A stretch of DNA of 64,000 nucleotides, taken from NCBI GenBank assembly GCA_004369085.1, contig ML210303.1, positions 1 to 64,000 of the forward strand, given 5' to 3'. A model generated the notes under the pieces. It was not told where the DNA came from. It saw only the letters and a list, made by a program, of their open reading frames with translations, and made no database searches. This document shows positions 45,388 through 57,682 of the stretch, piece after piece. Both the position numbers and the translations under genes were made by a program. Source of the stretch: Coprinopsis marcescibilis (taxonomy: Eukaryota; Basidiomycota; Agaricomycetes; Agaricales; Psathyrellaceae). How positions within the stretch are numbered: the stretch's first letter is position 1; every line of letters starts with the position of its first letter.

Positions 45388-47451
45388 TCATGAATGCCCA
45401 GCGGTGTCCGCCCATTCCTTACTCCCCATTTGAACAAGACGGGAACAGGCCCGGGCGAATGCAAAAACTTCTTCCTCTCCTGTGAACATGGAACTCGTGC
45501 CCACATCATCCTTCGACAAACCCTGAAGATACATAATATGAGTTATTTCAAGCAAAGCTATAAACACATTGTACTCACGAGATCGTCCATAACACTTCGC
45601 ATATGATCGGACATGTAGTGGTGTTGTGGCAAAGACTCGTTTGGATCGTCGGAGAATACCTTGAAGACCGGAACCTCTGAAGTAACGAATAGCTTGGTCT
45701 ACAGGGATTGAGTGACTCAGTTCAACTAAGATGTTGCAATTAGAGACGATTAATCACAGACCTTGCTTTCGTAACATGCTGTGTATCGCAAAAGTTAAGA
45801 ATGAATATGCAAAGGACCGTGATGACCGAAAACTACGAACCATCAATGAACGTGATAAACCGTCTTGCCTACAAACAGAAGAGTGAGTTCTGAGCGCCAG
45901 AAGAATGGAGAGAAATCCTTACCATGTCCTTTTTATCCAGGCCCATTTTAGGGATGTTCTTGATGAAAATCGTTTCAAAGTTTTTCGTAACCTCAAGGTA
46001 ATCCGACGCGCTCAGTGGCTGGTCGCACAGGTCCGCAAAATCGAATTTAGCGACCTTGCTCGTGCTCTCAGGAACGATGAGTGCCCTTCCCCATGTCATA
46101 ATCTTCCGGTTTGGTATCGGAGGGTCTGATGGGTTGGCAGAAGCGAACGAATCGAATAATTTGTTTATTTCTTGCTCATTTTCAGGGGTTAGCGGATCAT
46201 AATAGACTTTCGACAAAGCGCGAGGAATGCGGCGGTAGTCTTTTAAAAAGATTTGTGTCAGTCCTCCATTCAATAGAATCAAGGCACCATTCACCTGTTC
46301 CAGAGTCAAGGTCGGCGACCTCAAATTTGGTGTTAAGGAGGTCGATTGTAGGGAGGAAACTTGAACGTTGAATGCCATTCTTGTACAGGTCGTCCGGATG
46401 CCGACTTTGGGACCAATCAAATTCAATTCAGAGCCGAAAGAACGGAAACTTACTTGGATGTCAATACGACTACAACCCCGTATTTGAGCAGGTTCTCGAG
46501 CAAGCGCCTCAAGATCATAGCATCCGCGATGTCTGTCACCTATATTCACGATGAGATCTCGCCACCACAGGAACATGGGGAGTTGCTTACTTGGAACTCG
46601 TCAAAGCACAGGACATACGCCTCTCGGGCCAAATCTCTAGCTACCGGTAAAATGGGGTCGCCCCCGTTAAAGCCCATAGCGATTTTTGCCGCATGTACTC
46701 GCTTATGGACGTCAATCATGAACGCATGGAAATGCACGCGTCGTTTGCGTTTGAGTGAGGGGGGAAGGGTCTTGTAGAACAGGTCCATAAGCATCGTTTT
46801 GCCAGTTCCAACATCACCGTACAGGTAAAGCCCTTTTGGGGTGTTTTCAGGGGACGACGTGGGTACGGGACTTTCTCGGCTGAAGAGGCGAGAGAGCTAG
46901 AACAGGGAAATGCGGGGATGACAGATGAGTTTTGACACTTTTGGAAAGACCGGAACAGGCCTCAAACTCACAAGTGAATTGGACTGCGCTTCGTCGGGGA
47001 TAGGCTGTGGCTCGTAATCCAGCAACTGCGTATGAAGATTCTGCAGTTTCTGAATAATCCGTGTTTGGTGGTCATCTCCCCGAAGCACGCCGGTGTCAAT
47101 CAGTTTTTCGTATTGACGTAGTGGAGTTACTACTTCCAAGCCTACAATGATCAGTTTTGGAGTCTTGCAACATGTTTAAGCTGCGAACCCACCATCTCGG
47201 AGTATACTCTGCTTCGGTGACTGTTGGTGTTGTGTTTGTGGGGGTTTAAGCTCCTGGAAAAAGGGAACCTCTGGCGGTGTAGGTTTGAGGGTAGCAAGTG
47301 TGGAATTGTTAGCCTTGTTGTCAATCTGATTCTGCGACTTTGAACTCGAAGCCTTGGAAGAGATCGAAGCCCTGATAATGCTAGACTGCGGGTGTACCCA
47401 ACGAGTAGGGGTGATCCTAGATGTGGTAGAAATACGTCGAACGGCCTTCAT
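45388..47451 (-). CDS. AFG1: Mitochondrial AFG1-like AAA ATPase
   Basis: AFG1/LACE1 ATPase, which helps the turnover or assembly of mitochondrially encoded respiratory subunits. The start ATG at 47451 gives MKAVRRISTTSRITPTRWVH, a mitochondrial presequence. LEVVTPLRQYEKLIDTGVLR and NLHTQLLDYE follow. The ATPase has GDVGTGKTMLMDLFYKTLP (Walker A), VHFHAFMIDVHKRVH, VLCFDEFQVTDIADAM (Walker B) and VVLTSNRHPDDLYKNGIQRS (sensor region, family signature). The C-terminal part has DYRRIPRALSKVYYDPL, FADLCDQPLSASDYLE, RRFITFIDGCYE and VGTSSMFTGEEEVFAFARAC, ending in SKEWADTAGHS. Full length, with about seven exons. Confidence 0.93.
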
Positions 47452-47720
47452 GTTGATGTCTAGGAGAGATATTTCGGCTGTCCAATACAGCTGTACAGTG
47501 AATGCGAGGACCTTGAAACTTTGAAACTGTCCTAGGTCGTTGGGATGGTCGTCAAGATAGAATGCAAAAGGGCTGCCCGAACTGCTGAATGAATGACCAA
47601 AAATCCAGTGGGAGACTCGGATCTCCAGCCTGGAGCCATTCCTTTGCCGAAGCGGCTCCAAATCACGTGAAGTTGCATCTCCGCTATCTTATCTGTTCTG
47701 GGACTGGGTGGATTTCGACC

Positions 47721-48636
47721 ATGGACCACGATGAGGAAACGTACCTTCTCCTACTGCTATCCGACAGCAACCTCCCAACTGGTGCTTTTGTAGCATCTTC
47801 TGGGTTTGAATCCTATCTCAAGCATGCCGTCTCACCATCCCCCTCAACCGGTGAATCGAGAACCATCGACTTCTTGAGGGACGGTTTGGCATCATACGCA
47901 AGAACTTCTCTCCCCTTTGTTTCCGACACCCATAGGCTTGTTGCAGAATGGATGGACACAAACGCAGGAGGAGAGGAGGGGAACATGGTGGGAGTAGTTG
48001 GAAAGCTATCGGAGCTCGACAAGTTTTATGAAGCCCAGACCCTTAACCACGTTGCCAGGCGTGCATCAAGAGCTCAAGGAGCCGCACTTCTCACCCTCTA
48101 TGCGCGAGGCTTCTCCCGACCGGCGTCCCTGGTCGAGTACTCGGACCCAGACTCACAAGCCCGGGTAAAGCACATAGCCAGGGTCGTCGAACACTTCAAA
48201 CTTCAGGTCCGAAGAGAAGACACGCCCGGCCATCTACCTGTGTGCTGGGGAATCTTGACGGCTGCTTTAGGCTTGTCACTTGGTATTCAAATTCCCTTCA
48301 GGTTCGCGTCGTGTACCGAACGTTGTTAACAACCCTTTCAATTCACTAGATCGGTCACAATACCTCCATCTCTTCCTCAACGCTCGCAGTATCTTATCAG
48401 CTTCTATTCGCTTAAATGAGATCGGACCCTACAACTCTCAGCAAATACTGCTCCATGCAGTTTCCAAAATCATAGCGGTTGAGAAATCAAAGTGCCAAAA
48501 CTTACGGACGGGCTTTCTTGAAGACTCCGGGGTCGAATTTGACGAGACGATCCATGGCCCCGCAAACACTTGGCCGCTTGGTGAGATTCTGGCCTCAAGG
48601 CACGACCTACAGCACTCTCGCATCTTCAACAGTTAG
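47721..48636 (+). CDS. ureF: Urease accessory protein UreF
   Basis: Works with UreD and UreG in the GTP-dependent insertion of nickel into urease. Exons 47721-48282 and 48350-48636 give 282 residues. Family features are YLLLLLSDSNLPTGAFVASS with GFES, LNHVARRASRAQGAALLTLY, HLPVCWGILTAALGLSLDRS and ARSILSASIRLNEIGPYNSQ, ending with SRIFNS. The ATG at 47721 is chosen over open upstream sequence because MDHDEETYLLLLLSDS matches the family start. No other urease gene lies in the window, which is normal for fungi. It is tail to tail with eIF3f, with only 52 bases between stop codons. Confidence 0.92.
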
Positions 48637-48688
48637 GAGACTAGAATTTTGCTGTGGTGATTGGTGAAGATATACAAATACAGCAGAT

Positions 48689-49865
48689 TTACACGGCACT
48701 TGTCAATGCAAGTCGTGAGGAAACCTCGGCTTGTGCCCGAACAAGGTTGGCAAGGTATGAAATCATCAAAGTATCCTGTAAACCCAGTTAGTTTGTGAAT
48801 AAGGATAATGAGTTGAGCGTACCTGTAGGCTTGTGTTGAATCCGCTCTTTTCCAGATCGTCGGTGCCGGCCCCCAGAGTGTCCATCAGATAACGACCGAT
48901 GGCTGGATCTCCCTTTTTCTCCCCGGAAAGTACGGCTTGCACGTAGGTGAGGACGCGATCCAACATTTCCGAAATGCTCTGTATTGACTGCTCGATAATC
49001 TCGAGTTCTGCGACGGGTTGTGTGGAGGTCGATGTCGATGAGTTTGCAGTTGTGTTCAACAGGTCGACTAAGCATGTCAATTGAGCACCTCGAACTTGCA
49101 AAATTATGAATTGAGTACGCACGTCCACTGCGTTCCGAGTCCTGGAATTTCAGATCCACGGGTACAGGTACAAATACGCAGTTTTCTGGCTTGGGAGCAA
49201 CGCCAACGGGTGCACTGTACCAGAGTCGTTGTGAGTCCTGTTAACCATCAAACCTCTTGTCGTGCTACATACCTCACATATGCCTTCACACCGGCCTCTA
49301 CCCCCTCCTCAACACCGGCGTGCAAGGCGACCAATACAGCAGGGTAGGGAGCAGTTTCTTGGGAATAGAAGTTTTGAATCAAGGCAGAGTAGGTGTTAAG
49401 ATTTGATCCAGTTGAATACCTTGCCAACAGAATTCATCAAGGTCAAGGGGAGAGCACGGCGAGTACTTACCATCCGACAATAACGTCTTTTGGATTGACT
49501 TTGTGGTACAAGTCATACATGGTTTTGAGATACTCCATGTCCACTGCGACCTGCTCGCTCGTCTCGCTATGGAGAACTGCGAAAGATGATTTTACTTCGA
49601 CCTCATTTTCATTGCGAGTACCGAGCAGGGTTCCAATAACGCGTGCCTGAGAGTCTGCCCTCCTGAGGTAGTGGTCGAGAATCGAGAAAAGTGCGACTGG
49701 ATGAATGGTCACTTTGGTTGGTGTTCGACTGGAACAAATGAATAAGGGGTCAATTTCATGGTTTTCAAGAGAACCAGCGGGGACAACATACGGGCTGGCC
49801 TGCGGACTATCTGCTGGGACAGACCCATGGACGTGAATCGCAGAGGAAACGGGGCCGAGAGGCAT
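48689..49865 (-). CDS. eIF3f: Translation initiation factor eIF3 subunit F
   Basis: Scaffold MPN-domain subunit of eIF3. The start ATG at 49865 gives [20 protein letters not shown]. The MPN core has [40 protein letters not shown] and [20 protein letters not shown], with SALIQNFYS. It lacks the His-x-His zinc ligands of the JAMM proteases, as eIF3f normally does. The C-terminal half contains [20 protein letters not shown] and a helical tail, ending with [20 protein letters not shown] and LTSAV. An intron near 49732-49803 keeps the frame open, so unspliced sequence also reads through. It is head to head with TOM7, with 160 bases between start codons. Confidence 0.9.
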
Positions 49866-50025
49866 TTTTTGAATGTTGAGGGCGTTTGAAAGAATAATAT
49901 CTAATCGGAGGTCAAGAAAACCCTTGCCTCCATGCCGAAAGTTGCCTCGGCAAATGCCGAACAGTCCCTTCACCTTTTTCGTCACTGCTCTCTCGCAACG
50001 CTCACGCACATTACTTGCCAGCAAA

Positions 50026-50344
50026 ATGCCTTCAGAAGAGACAAAAGTTCGTATTCTATTTATCCAGGCCTTTACTCGTGTTATTGACTTGTTCGTCTAG
50101 GAGCGCATCACCAAAGTCATTGAATTAAGCCGGGTACGGGTGAAACTTAGCTGACTCTGTGCTCCCCGTCGTACTGAACGACCTATCTAGACCGTCATTC
50201 ATTATGGATGGATCCCTTTTATTATCTACGTTGGATTCACGAGGAGTAACCCCCAACCTTCATTAATCAAGTGGGTGCTCGTTCGTGTTCTTCTGCTGTA
50301 CATTCGTCTGACCCACCTACAGGCTGATTTCTCCGCTGGCATAG
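50026..50344 (+). CDS. TOM7: TOM7, small subunit of the mitochondrial outer-membrane translocase
   Basis: A 51-residue tail-anchored subunit that tunes assembly of the TOM import pore. Four tiny exons, 50026-50046, 50101-50133, 50191-50270 and 50323-50344, join in phase with GT..AG introns of 52-57 bases. The protein reads [18 protein letters not shown], then [20 protein letters not shown], then PQPSLIKLISPLA. This is the whole conserved TOM7 pattern: a charged N-helix, a span with the Gly-Trp-Ile-Pro kink, and the NPxPSLIxLLSPLA-type end. No exon is long enough to stand out as an open frame, so automated ORF calling misses it. Confidence 0.93.
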
Positions 50345-50706
50345 ACGACTGCTGTTCGACACGGATTGCTGTACCGTATATATATATTATAATTCACGAC
50401 CTAAAAGGACTCCACATCCACCACTCATCATCAAAATGTTCTGAATTGCGATGGCAGGTTTTGGCAATGCAATGGTGAGCCTTCCCCGCCTTCATACGTT
50501 TCTGAAGGAACCCCGGGCGAGCGCATGATTAAACACGTCGTGGTGATACCATCGGTATCCTTATAGGCCTCACTGTAACCGCTTCTTTGCTGGTTTAAGG
50601 GGAGGCCGAACATGAAGACTTGACAAGGCCAGATATGAGCTACTCCCCGTTTCACATTTTGACTGGCCCAAATTCGAAATATCTAACAAACAGCAATCCC
50701 CTTCAT
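50345..50706. other. Spacer between convergent TOM7 and RNF220-like gene
   Basis: 362 bases with no supported gene. A TATATATATTATAA run near 50378 is AT-rich, and its position after TOM7 suggests an untranslated region rather than a promoter. Confidence 0.35.
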
Positions 50707-52217
50707 TCACAGGTATATACGTCGCAAATCTGCAGCTACAGTTATGCGCTTGCATATAGGACACTGTCTGGTGGAGCCCAAGCATCGTAACCAACATTCC
50801 CGACAGCATGTGTGCCAGCACCCAGTCGACAGAGTCGGCTCATCGTACGGGTCCAGGCATATTCGACATGTTGGAGCGCTTGATGGGGCTTGCAGCGATT
50901 CCTGAGAAATGAAGTTAGCAGGCAACGTAAATGGTTCTGGCTCCATGCTCACCAATAGCTTGACTTTGCTTTCAAGGTTTGAGATGATGACGCTCTTGTC
51001 ACCCTTCTTTTTCGCGACCTCTATTGCCAGCTGTATTCTACCCAATCCTTCGTCGATATGCGACGGGAAAGAGCGTTCACGTTCCTTGGAATCGGTGGTG
51101 TTCGGTGTATGGTCAGGACGTTCAGATGTCTCCACGTTATCGCTCACATCCTCAACGTCGATGTCCTCGTCTTCCACCTCGGTAGGCCGTTGACCAGGTA
51201 TTGGTAGGACGTCGCCTTCTGTAAATTGTGTTTCACCATAGACAGCCTGGTCATCGCCGTCTATGTCAATGTCATCTTCGACATCCTCTGAGTTGTTGTT
51301 ACGAGTATGAAATCCTGCCCCTAATATGATATCAACGTCAACAAAGCTGGCACATGGAATCTCCTTACTAGGAACGTACCTTGTACATTGCCCGCGTATT
51401 GACCTCCGGCAGACACATTGCTCAGAGTCTCCCAGCTCTCCTCTAAGCCCGACTGTTGTAGAGCCAGTTCGGCCTGCCTGACCTCTTCCAATCTGCGGCT
51501 CTCGTTCGCTACACATGCGTCGACGTGTGCGTCCAGAACTCCCTGGTCCCCTCGAATAGTCTGAGAACATATTGGACAGACAATCTGTCCCCCGATAGTC
51601 CCTCTAGTCCAAGCATCACGTCTCGTGTAGTTGTCTTCCTCCTCCTTGATCATCTCTTTGAGCCTCCCATGACGCTGCTTGCGATGCCGTTTTATTGACT
51701 GGAGAGTCTTGTTGACTTCATATAGTGCGTCTGAGGAGCTGGTCCGAGAAGCAATCGATTGACGAGCTTTGAGTGCGGAACGGCGTCCAAGGTTGCTGGG
51801 TCCTTGCCTGAATGATGAGAGTTGGGGTAAGAAAGAGGAACAGCAAAGCGACGTCTGAACGTACTCGTGTCGATCGTCGTAGAACGGTTCTACAGAACCT
51901 ATATGCCGTATGATATTCTCAACACGTTCTGCTTCCAACACTGCATGCCTTCCCAATAGTCGGAGAGGGATGTGTTCATTGCAAATGGGACACGGCCTCG
52001 TCTCTGCACGCGCTACTTTCAGTGAGGAAGTCGTCTACACCAAGCACAATCATCACACACATTTGCTCCTCTTCACAACGGGCGCTGGAGACACAGGGGC
52101 GGGAGTATCGGGTTCTGTGCCTTCTATCGCGCGTTTCTTGCCTCTGCTCTGGAATCAGCGATCAAGAGCTGGTACCATAAGGGATTGGACTGACTTTGCG
52201 ACCGCAGATAGTGCCAT
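50707..52217 (-). CDS. RNF220-like RING-type E3 ubiquitin ligase
   Basis: The start ATG at 52217 gives MALSAVAKS joined to SRGKKRAIEGTEPDTPAPV. A first Cys pair then appears (CPICNEHIPLRLLGRHAVLE, continuing RVENIIRHIGSVEP). The middle has a helical region and a single zinc finger (VCPICSQTIRGDQGVLDAHV with DACV, a C-x2-C..H-x3-C rapidly bound type). An acidic stretch (VEDEDIDVEDVSDN) follows. The C-terminal RING is CRICLDPYDEPTLSTGCWHT, CCRECWLRCLGS and CPICKRITVAADLRRIYL. The RING sequence, the ending DLRRIYL and the preceding finger all match the RNF220 type. Likely cytosolic or nuclear. The substrate is unknown. Confidence 0.83.
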
Positions 52218-53572
52218 TTTGGCGCTTATTTTGGGCGTTTAAATATTGGTGGGGATAGACTATTAATTTAGGGCAATGTAGGGGCTGTTGGTACAGAATA
52301 TTCGATGGATTGAATTTTCGCAGAGTGGATGCACTGCGCTGTGAGCAGAGCCGCCGAACGAAGCGGCACCAGCCATCAATTACTCGGCCCGCCTAGCATC
52401 CGTCAACACCGACCCGGCCTGACTCCGATCCCGACGATTGAGTTTGCGCTGTGCTCTGGGGAACGGTCTGGGGGCGGGAGCGGGTAGAGAGATCGTTCCT
52501 GGTTCCTGCTCCATAGCTTCATTCATCGAAACACGAGATTTGACAAAAAAAGCATGTCAGCGAGATGCATTGGCGGACCTCGGGGAAAGCTCGCTTAAGA
52601 GACATTTCTCCGGCAATTCTCCGCAATAATGCGCTCGAAGTTCAAGTCGAGTTGTGTTGGCAGTCCAACCGGCGGAACAAGGCGCTGAATCCCTTCACGG
52701 AGCTTCACTAATCAGTATTCCAGACACCCTGCAAACGGTTAAATAAGAAAATTTCTTGGATTTTTTATACCGCCAGAATTGAGGATTTCCCGTATGGCTT
52801 CCTACTTCGAGCGAAGTGGAAGTGTGGTGCCTTCTTAATCGAGACGTTGGAAGCCAGGCTTATCCGAGCATAGTACGCGGAAAGCACGTAGAGGCTAGAA
52901 CGCAAAACCTCGTAGAATCACAAGTAATGGCCTGCTCAGACGGAGGCTCAATTCACGTTGCTCTGTGTTCCAATTTCATGCTCTTTCAGCACAACGAGTC
53001 AAAGGATCTATGTCTCGGAATGGTGCACAGATTAAAGTATCCCAGGAAATTCACAACTATCCTGATATGCTTCCGATGGACTCGGAAGTGAGGTACAGAG
53101 CTGGAACATTAAGTACGTATGTGTCTGCGAGATATCCCTGTCATTACGAACCTCCTCATTATAATTACAAATGCCCACACACTTGAATGATGCGTATCCA
53201 CGTCAAACGTTGTCGACTTGAAACCTGACGACGAATGTACAATTGTTGTAGATGCTAACCAACCGACCTTCCACCTCAGCTGATAATATCATACGAACTG
53301 GGGGGAAATGTACGACCGTGACGCGTCAACGGCCACCCAGATAGCCCAAGTTCACTATGCACAGAGTGGTTTCTATTGGCATGAACACAGTTGTGCGGAC
53401 TGCAGATACGCTCCAGTGGGTCTAATAGAGAGAGCGAATGCGTGGCTTTGACCGAGCTCGCCTTCTGAAGCGCGAGCTTTGATGACTGAATAGAAGGTTA
53501 TTTCTGGAGAAAGAACACCATGAAATAGTAAGCTATCTCGTTCTTCGCAGTCTTTATCGGCGGTGGAACTGT
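52218..53572. other. Gene-free stretch of 1.35 kb
   Basis: The longest intergenic interval in the right half, upstream of the RNF220-like gene and downstream of the SET gene. Short frames occur (for example an ATG frame of 59 codons ending at 53186), but none has a recognised domain. The word ATGCGCTCGAAGTTCAAG at 52630 spells the first six residues of Atg8, but no Atg8 sequence follows. Confidence 0.4.
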
Positions 53573-55084
53573 CTAGTCCTCGTCCTCGATGACAAGTTCG
53601 AAGCCTGCTTCTTTCGCCAAGGCAATTCCTTCCTGTTCCTTCTTTTCCGCGAAGTCGAGAAGTGACTGAAAAGTGGCAGCTTGTCCTAATCGCAGGAGTC
53701 AATTAATTACATCCTTTGAAGGAGATGATAACGAGCCACCTTCGACATAATCCTGTAGCATCGTTGCTACGTGCGGTCTTAACGATTGCCCCGTGGGGTT
53801 CTTGTCCATAGCAGGCAAACGACGAATAGAGGTTTTAACCATATCCTGTAAAGCACCGCTAGCGTCCAGGATTGCTTCATAATCATTGGTGCTCTCATCA
53901 TCTGTCATTGCTTCGAGTATCTCTTTCCAAAGTCCATCTGCACCTTGTGCTAAACGTCCTATCTGCCATTTTTTACCGCTTACTCCCCCAAGTTTAAGGA
54001 TGATAGAGTCATCAGGGTTATTTGCCAAGCTAAAGCCGTAACTCAAAACGAGTTCAGAGTTTGGCTTTGGCCCATAGTTGTTAAAGATCTCCTGGCCAGC
54101 GGAGACAGACCTGTGTACCACAAGGGATATTTTTGATATACCGTTGTCCTTAGTGGTACTGTGTGATATCCAGGAGACGGGTTGTCCACGAGCATGGTTA
54201 AGGCAATCGATTCCAGGAAGAAGGATGGGGTCTATCGTTTCGTCATTGTCAGAGTCAAGCCGTGGGAGCGTCGGGTCCGACGAAAGCAAAGAGGAAGGGA
54301 ATGCTCGAGACCCAATATAAGTTGCCGATGCAAGGTAGATTTTCCTATACGACGGTATCATCACCGACGGGAGCGCAAAGTCGTCTTGGGAAATCTCACT
54401 AACCACTCGAATTTTGCACCCCATGCTGGGTTACTTTGGCTTACGAGCTGACGACATTCCTGCCACTCCTCCTGCCAATCGCGGATCCGATCTTGCGTTG
54501 CACCGTAGAGGTTAGTACCTTTGAAGCGTTCCAACTCCTCTGTCGTAAAGTACAACGGAGTGGAGAGGTCACCCGGAGATGGTAATATGTCTCCGTAAGG
54601 ACGGTGTTTCAGACACTTTTCTGGATCGCTACAGATGCCGTGTGAGTACAGATGTGGGCGTGCGACGGCCGCAAGAGTTGCAATCTCACTCGTTTGATTC
54701 AACCAGTTGATGAAGGGAGAGATAGAGGCTGATCCACTGGCGTGAGGACAGGGAGCAATCCTGAAGACCCAGAAGACGCGAAACTGCATCGCGAGCAAGC
54801 GAAGGAGACACAACGAGCTCAATTGGACATGATACAATTTCTTCGTCGGGAGGTATGTCCTGGCACGCGATGAGACCCAGTCCAGAAGCCGCTTCGTGTC
54901 GAGAATTGTCCCAAGATGTTTGAACCAAGTTGATTGACGAAATATGACAGAAATGGAATCAAGATTTGTGAATTAGAGGGTGCAATTGAATGCTACCTTG
55001 AATGTAGCTGGCCTGAGGATGGAAACCACCGCCATTTTGTGTAAGCCAGGCCTTGAATGCGGTGACTTTTGTGTTTTCAGACAT
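53573..55084 (-). CDS. SET-domain protein lysine methyltransferase (RKM/SETD6/LSMT type)
   Basis: Predicted to methylate lysines on non-histone proteins such as ribosomal proteins. The start ATG at 55084 gives MSENTKVTAFKAWLTQNGGG. The SET fold begins AASGLGLIACQDIPPDEEIV and is interrupted by a helical insert (YINWLNQTSEIATLAAVARP). It continues with MIPSYRKIYLASATYIGSRA, the catalytic core LLPGIDCLNHARGQPVSWIS (with NH) and EIFNNYGPKPNSELVLSYGF. A C-terminal helical substrate-binding region follows, ending in KEAGFELVIEDED. The split SET domain with late NHxxx and YGxKxNxELLLxYGF is diagnostic of this branch. The specific target cannot be told. Confidence 0.87.
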
Positions 55085-55452
55085 TAAGAAGTAGAAAAGA
55101 GTAAAATGATGGCGGAGGCCGTGAGCACGCGGCACTCTGCGTGTGACTCCGACGGAGATTGCTCCGTTGTCCAGACTCCAGAGTCCAGATATTGCGCGCC
55201 GTTACAGTTATACCGAGATCATTCCGAAGATATTTCTGCACCCCCTTGTAGCTCTGGATTATCGGTTGCCTCGTTCTCATGCTCAACACTGCTTGACCTG
55301 TGATCATGGAGGCTTTTCGGTATTGAACAACTCATCAACGTGAACGCTTCCAGATCCCATCCGTGTTTGGGTTGTTTACTCCAGAATACCTCCTGCAGTC
55401 TGGAGTATATAACCCAGAAGGCGCTGGCTTGTGTCGGCATCTGTCCTTCCCA
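55085..55452. promoter_or_regulatory. Divergent promoter region SET / sugar transporter, with TATA box
   Basis: 368 bases between opposite start codons. TATATAA at 55406-55412 sits 41 bases before the transporter ATG, close for a fungal core promoter. No carbon-catabolite motif was confirmed. Confidence 0.45.
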
Positions 55453-57682
55453 ATGACTTCCCCCTCAGAAAAACAGATCCTTGACGAGAAGGAGCGGAGC
55501 GGTAGCATCAATGAGCTCCACTCTGGCGATGCTCAGATCGTCGAGGCTGAGAACGCTGACCTCGCTCTCGCTCTCTCCACTGGTCCCAAGCTCAAGGTCA
55601 ACAGTGCTCGGTCAATCCAGCTCTTTTTTATCCTCTTGGTCGCCTTCATGGGCAGTTTGTCCAATGGTTTCGATGGTTCAGGTGCACTCTTTTACTTTTC
55701 CGACCTTGACGCGTCTCTAACCGACATCCCTCACAGTCATGAGCGCCGTTAACGGCATGGAGTGCGTAGAAAATTCAGAGTCTTTTGAACATGTTGCTAA
55801 TTGCAAACTTGCAGGCAGTATTTGACTTACTTTGGCATTGCTGGTAACGACGCTGGTGGAGGAGTCGGAACCACTACTGCCATCATTTTTGGTATCGTGA
55901 GCCGCGCTCAACACTGGCTGCGAAATGGCTCACTAATTCATATGTAGTATTCTATCGGTTCGATTGCTGGTGTTGGATTCGCTGGTCCCATTACTGATAC
56001 CTTGGGCCGTCGCGGTGGAATGGTAAGTAACACTCTCTTCTCAATTGTCTTTGGCTCACCCACTTCTCTCTAGTTCACTGGAAGTGTGATCATTATTGTC
56101 GGTGCCGTCGTTGTCACTGTTGCAAAGAACATCGCATACCTCTTGGGTGGCCGCTTCGTTCTGGGTTTCGGTGTTGCTATCACTACTACCGCAGCACCAG
56201 CCTACGTCGTCGAAATGTCCCCGCCCCAATGGCGCGGAAGGTTGACTGGCCTGTATAACAGTAAGTTTGACGTTTGTTCTTTCGATCCACAAAATGCTTA
56301 CATCTCTTCAAGCTTTCTACTATGCTGGATCCATTCTGTGCAGTGAGTAGCTTTCTTTCCGTATCCATCTTCCCATGGCTGAACACAAAAACTAGCTGGT
56401 ATAACTGTCGCAACTGGACGTCTCGAGAGCAGCGTGTCGTGGAGGTCTCCTCTTGCCATCCAAATCGTGCCTGCCGGCGTCCTTTTGATCTTCTCATTCC
56501 TCCTTCCTGAAGTGTGTTTTTACATCTTCCTCTAACGCCAGTCGCTGATACACCGCAACAGTCCCCTCGATGGCTCGTTTCCGTCGGAAGGGACGAAGAG
56601 GCCCGCGCTATCCTCGCCAAGTATCACGGCAACGGGGATACCAATGCACCTCTTGTGGAGCTCGAGTGGAAGGAAATTCAAGACGCTATCAAGCTGGATG
56701 GTACTGACAAGCGCTGGTGGGACTACTCTGGTCTTGTCAGGACAAAAAACGCCAGGTACCGAACCTACATGATGTTGCTCATGGGCTTCTTTGGTGTAAG
56801 TCGCGACAATTTTCTTCTCCTGAAATATCATCTGAATTCTTTGCAGCAATGGTCTGGAAACGGTCTCGGATACTTCCTTACCATTCTCTTCTGGAACGCT
56901 GGTGCTCGAACCCAGAATCAACGATTGACCCTCAACTTCGCCAACACCATCGTCTCCGCCAGCGGTGCTCTCATCGGAACCTCTTTGACTGACAAAGGTG
57001 GGTTTAATATTATTCTTTTGCCGTTCTTTAAATGTTGATCACCATTCGCATTCTCCAGTTGGCCGAAGGACGATGTGGTTCTGGGGTACATTCGCCTGCT
57101 CGGCGACTCTTGCCATCGTTACTGGTCTCACTGCCAAGTGGGGCCAAGATGATGCCAACCCTTCTGGATCCAACGCCGCTATTGCATTCATCTGTGAGCT
57201 CCCGTCGTCGCTGGTCAAGGTTATGAAATACTGATCGTTTCGGTAGTCATTTTCGGCTTTGTCTACAGTGTTACCTATACCCCCCTTCAAGCTTTATACC
57301 CAGCCGAGTGTCTCGACTACAACACCCGTGCCAAGGGCATGGCCATGTATGCCCTCGCTGTCAACTGCGCCGGCTTCGTCAACACCTACTCAGGCCCTAT
57401 TGCCCTCGACCGTATTCAATGGAAAGTAAGTCCCGCGTTTTCCACCACCGCATCTGGCGGTTATTCATCGCTCCTCAGTACTACATCGTCTATGTCGTAT
57501 GGGATCTTTTCGAGTGCTTGGTCATTTGGTTCTGCGCCGTCGAGACCAAGGGTCGTACTCTTGAGGAACTCGACGAGATCTTCGAGCATGCCCACCCAGT
57601 CAAGGCATCGATATCTAAAAAGAAGATTGCCGTCGTTGAGAAGGACGGTAAGAAGCAGGGCCTCGTGGTGGAGGGTGCATAA
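55453..57682 (+). CDS. MFS sugar transporter (hexose/lactose permease type)
   Basis: Twelve-span plasma-membrane sugar:proton symporter of the major facilitator superfamily. The start ATG at 55453 opens a hydrophilic tail, then SIQLFFILLVAFMGSLSNGF with DGSVMSAVNGMEQYL. Family motifs are GPITDTLGRRGG (loop 2-3), the PESPRWL box, WNAGARTQNQRL, YPAECLDYNTRAKGMAMYAL and VETKGRTLEELDEIFEHAHP (the PETKG signature with Val for Pro). It has about eleven exons with short introns, some splitting membrane spans. The C-tail is basic (SISKKKIAVVEKDGKKQG). The N-terminal FDGS and loops are closer to lactose/xylose permeases than to HXT types, but the substrate is not certain. Confidence 0.92.

Noticed and set aside
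52630..52650. Start of an Atg8 gene (MRSKFK)
   Set aside because: The six codons match, but no later Atg8 sequence follows in any frame, so this is a chance match.
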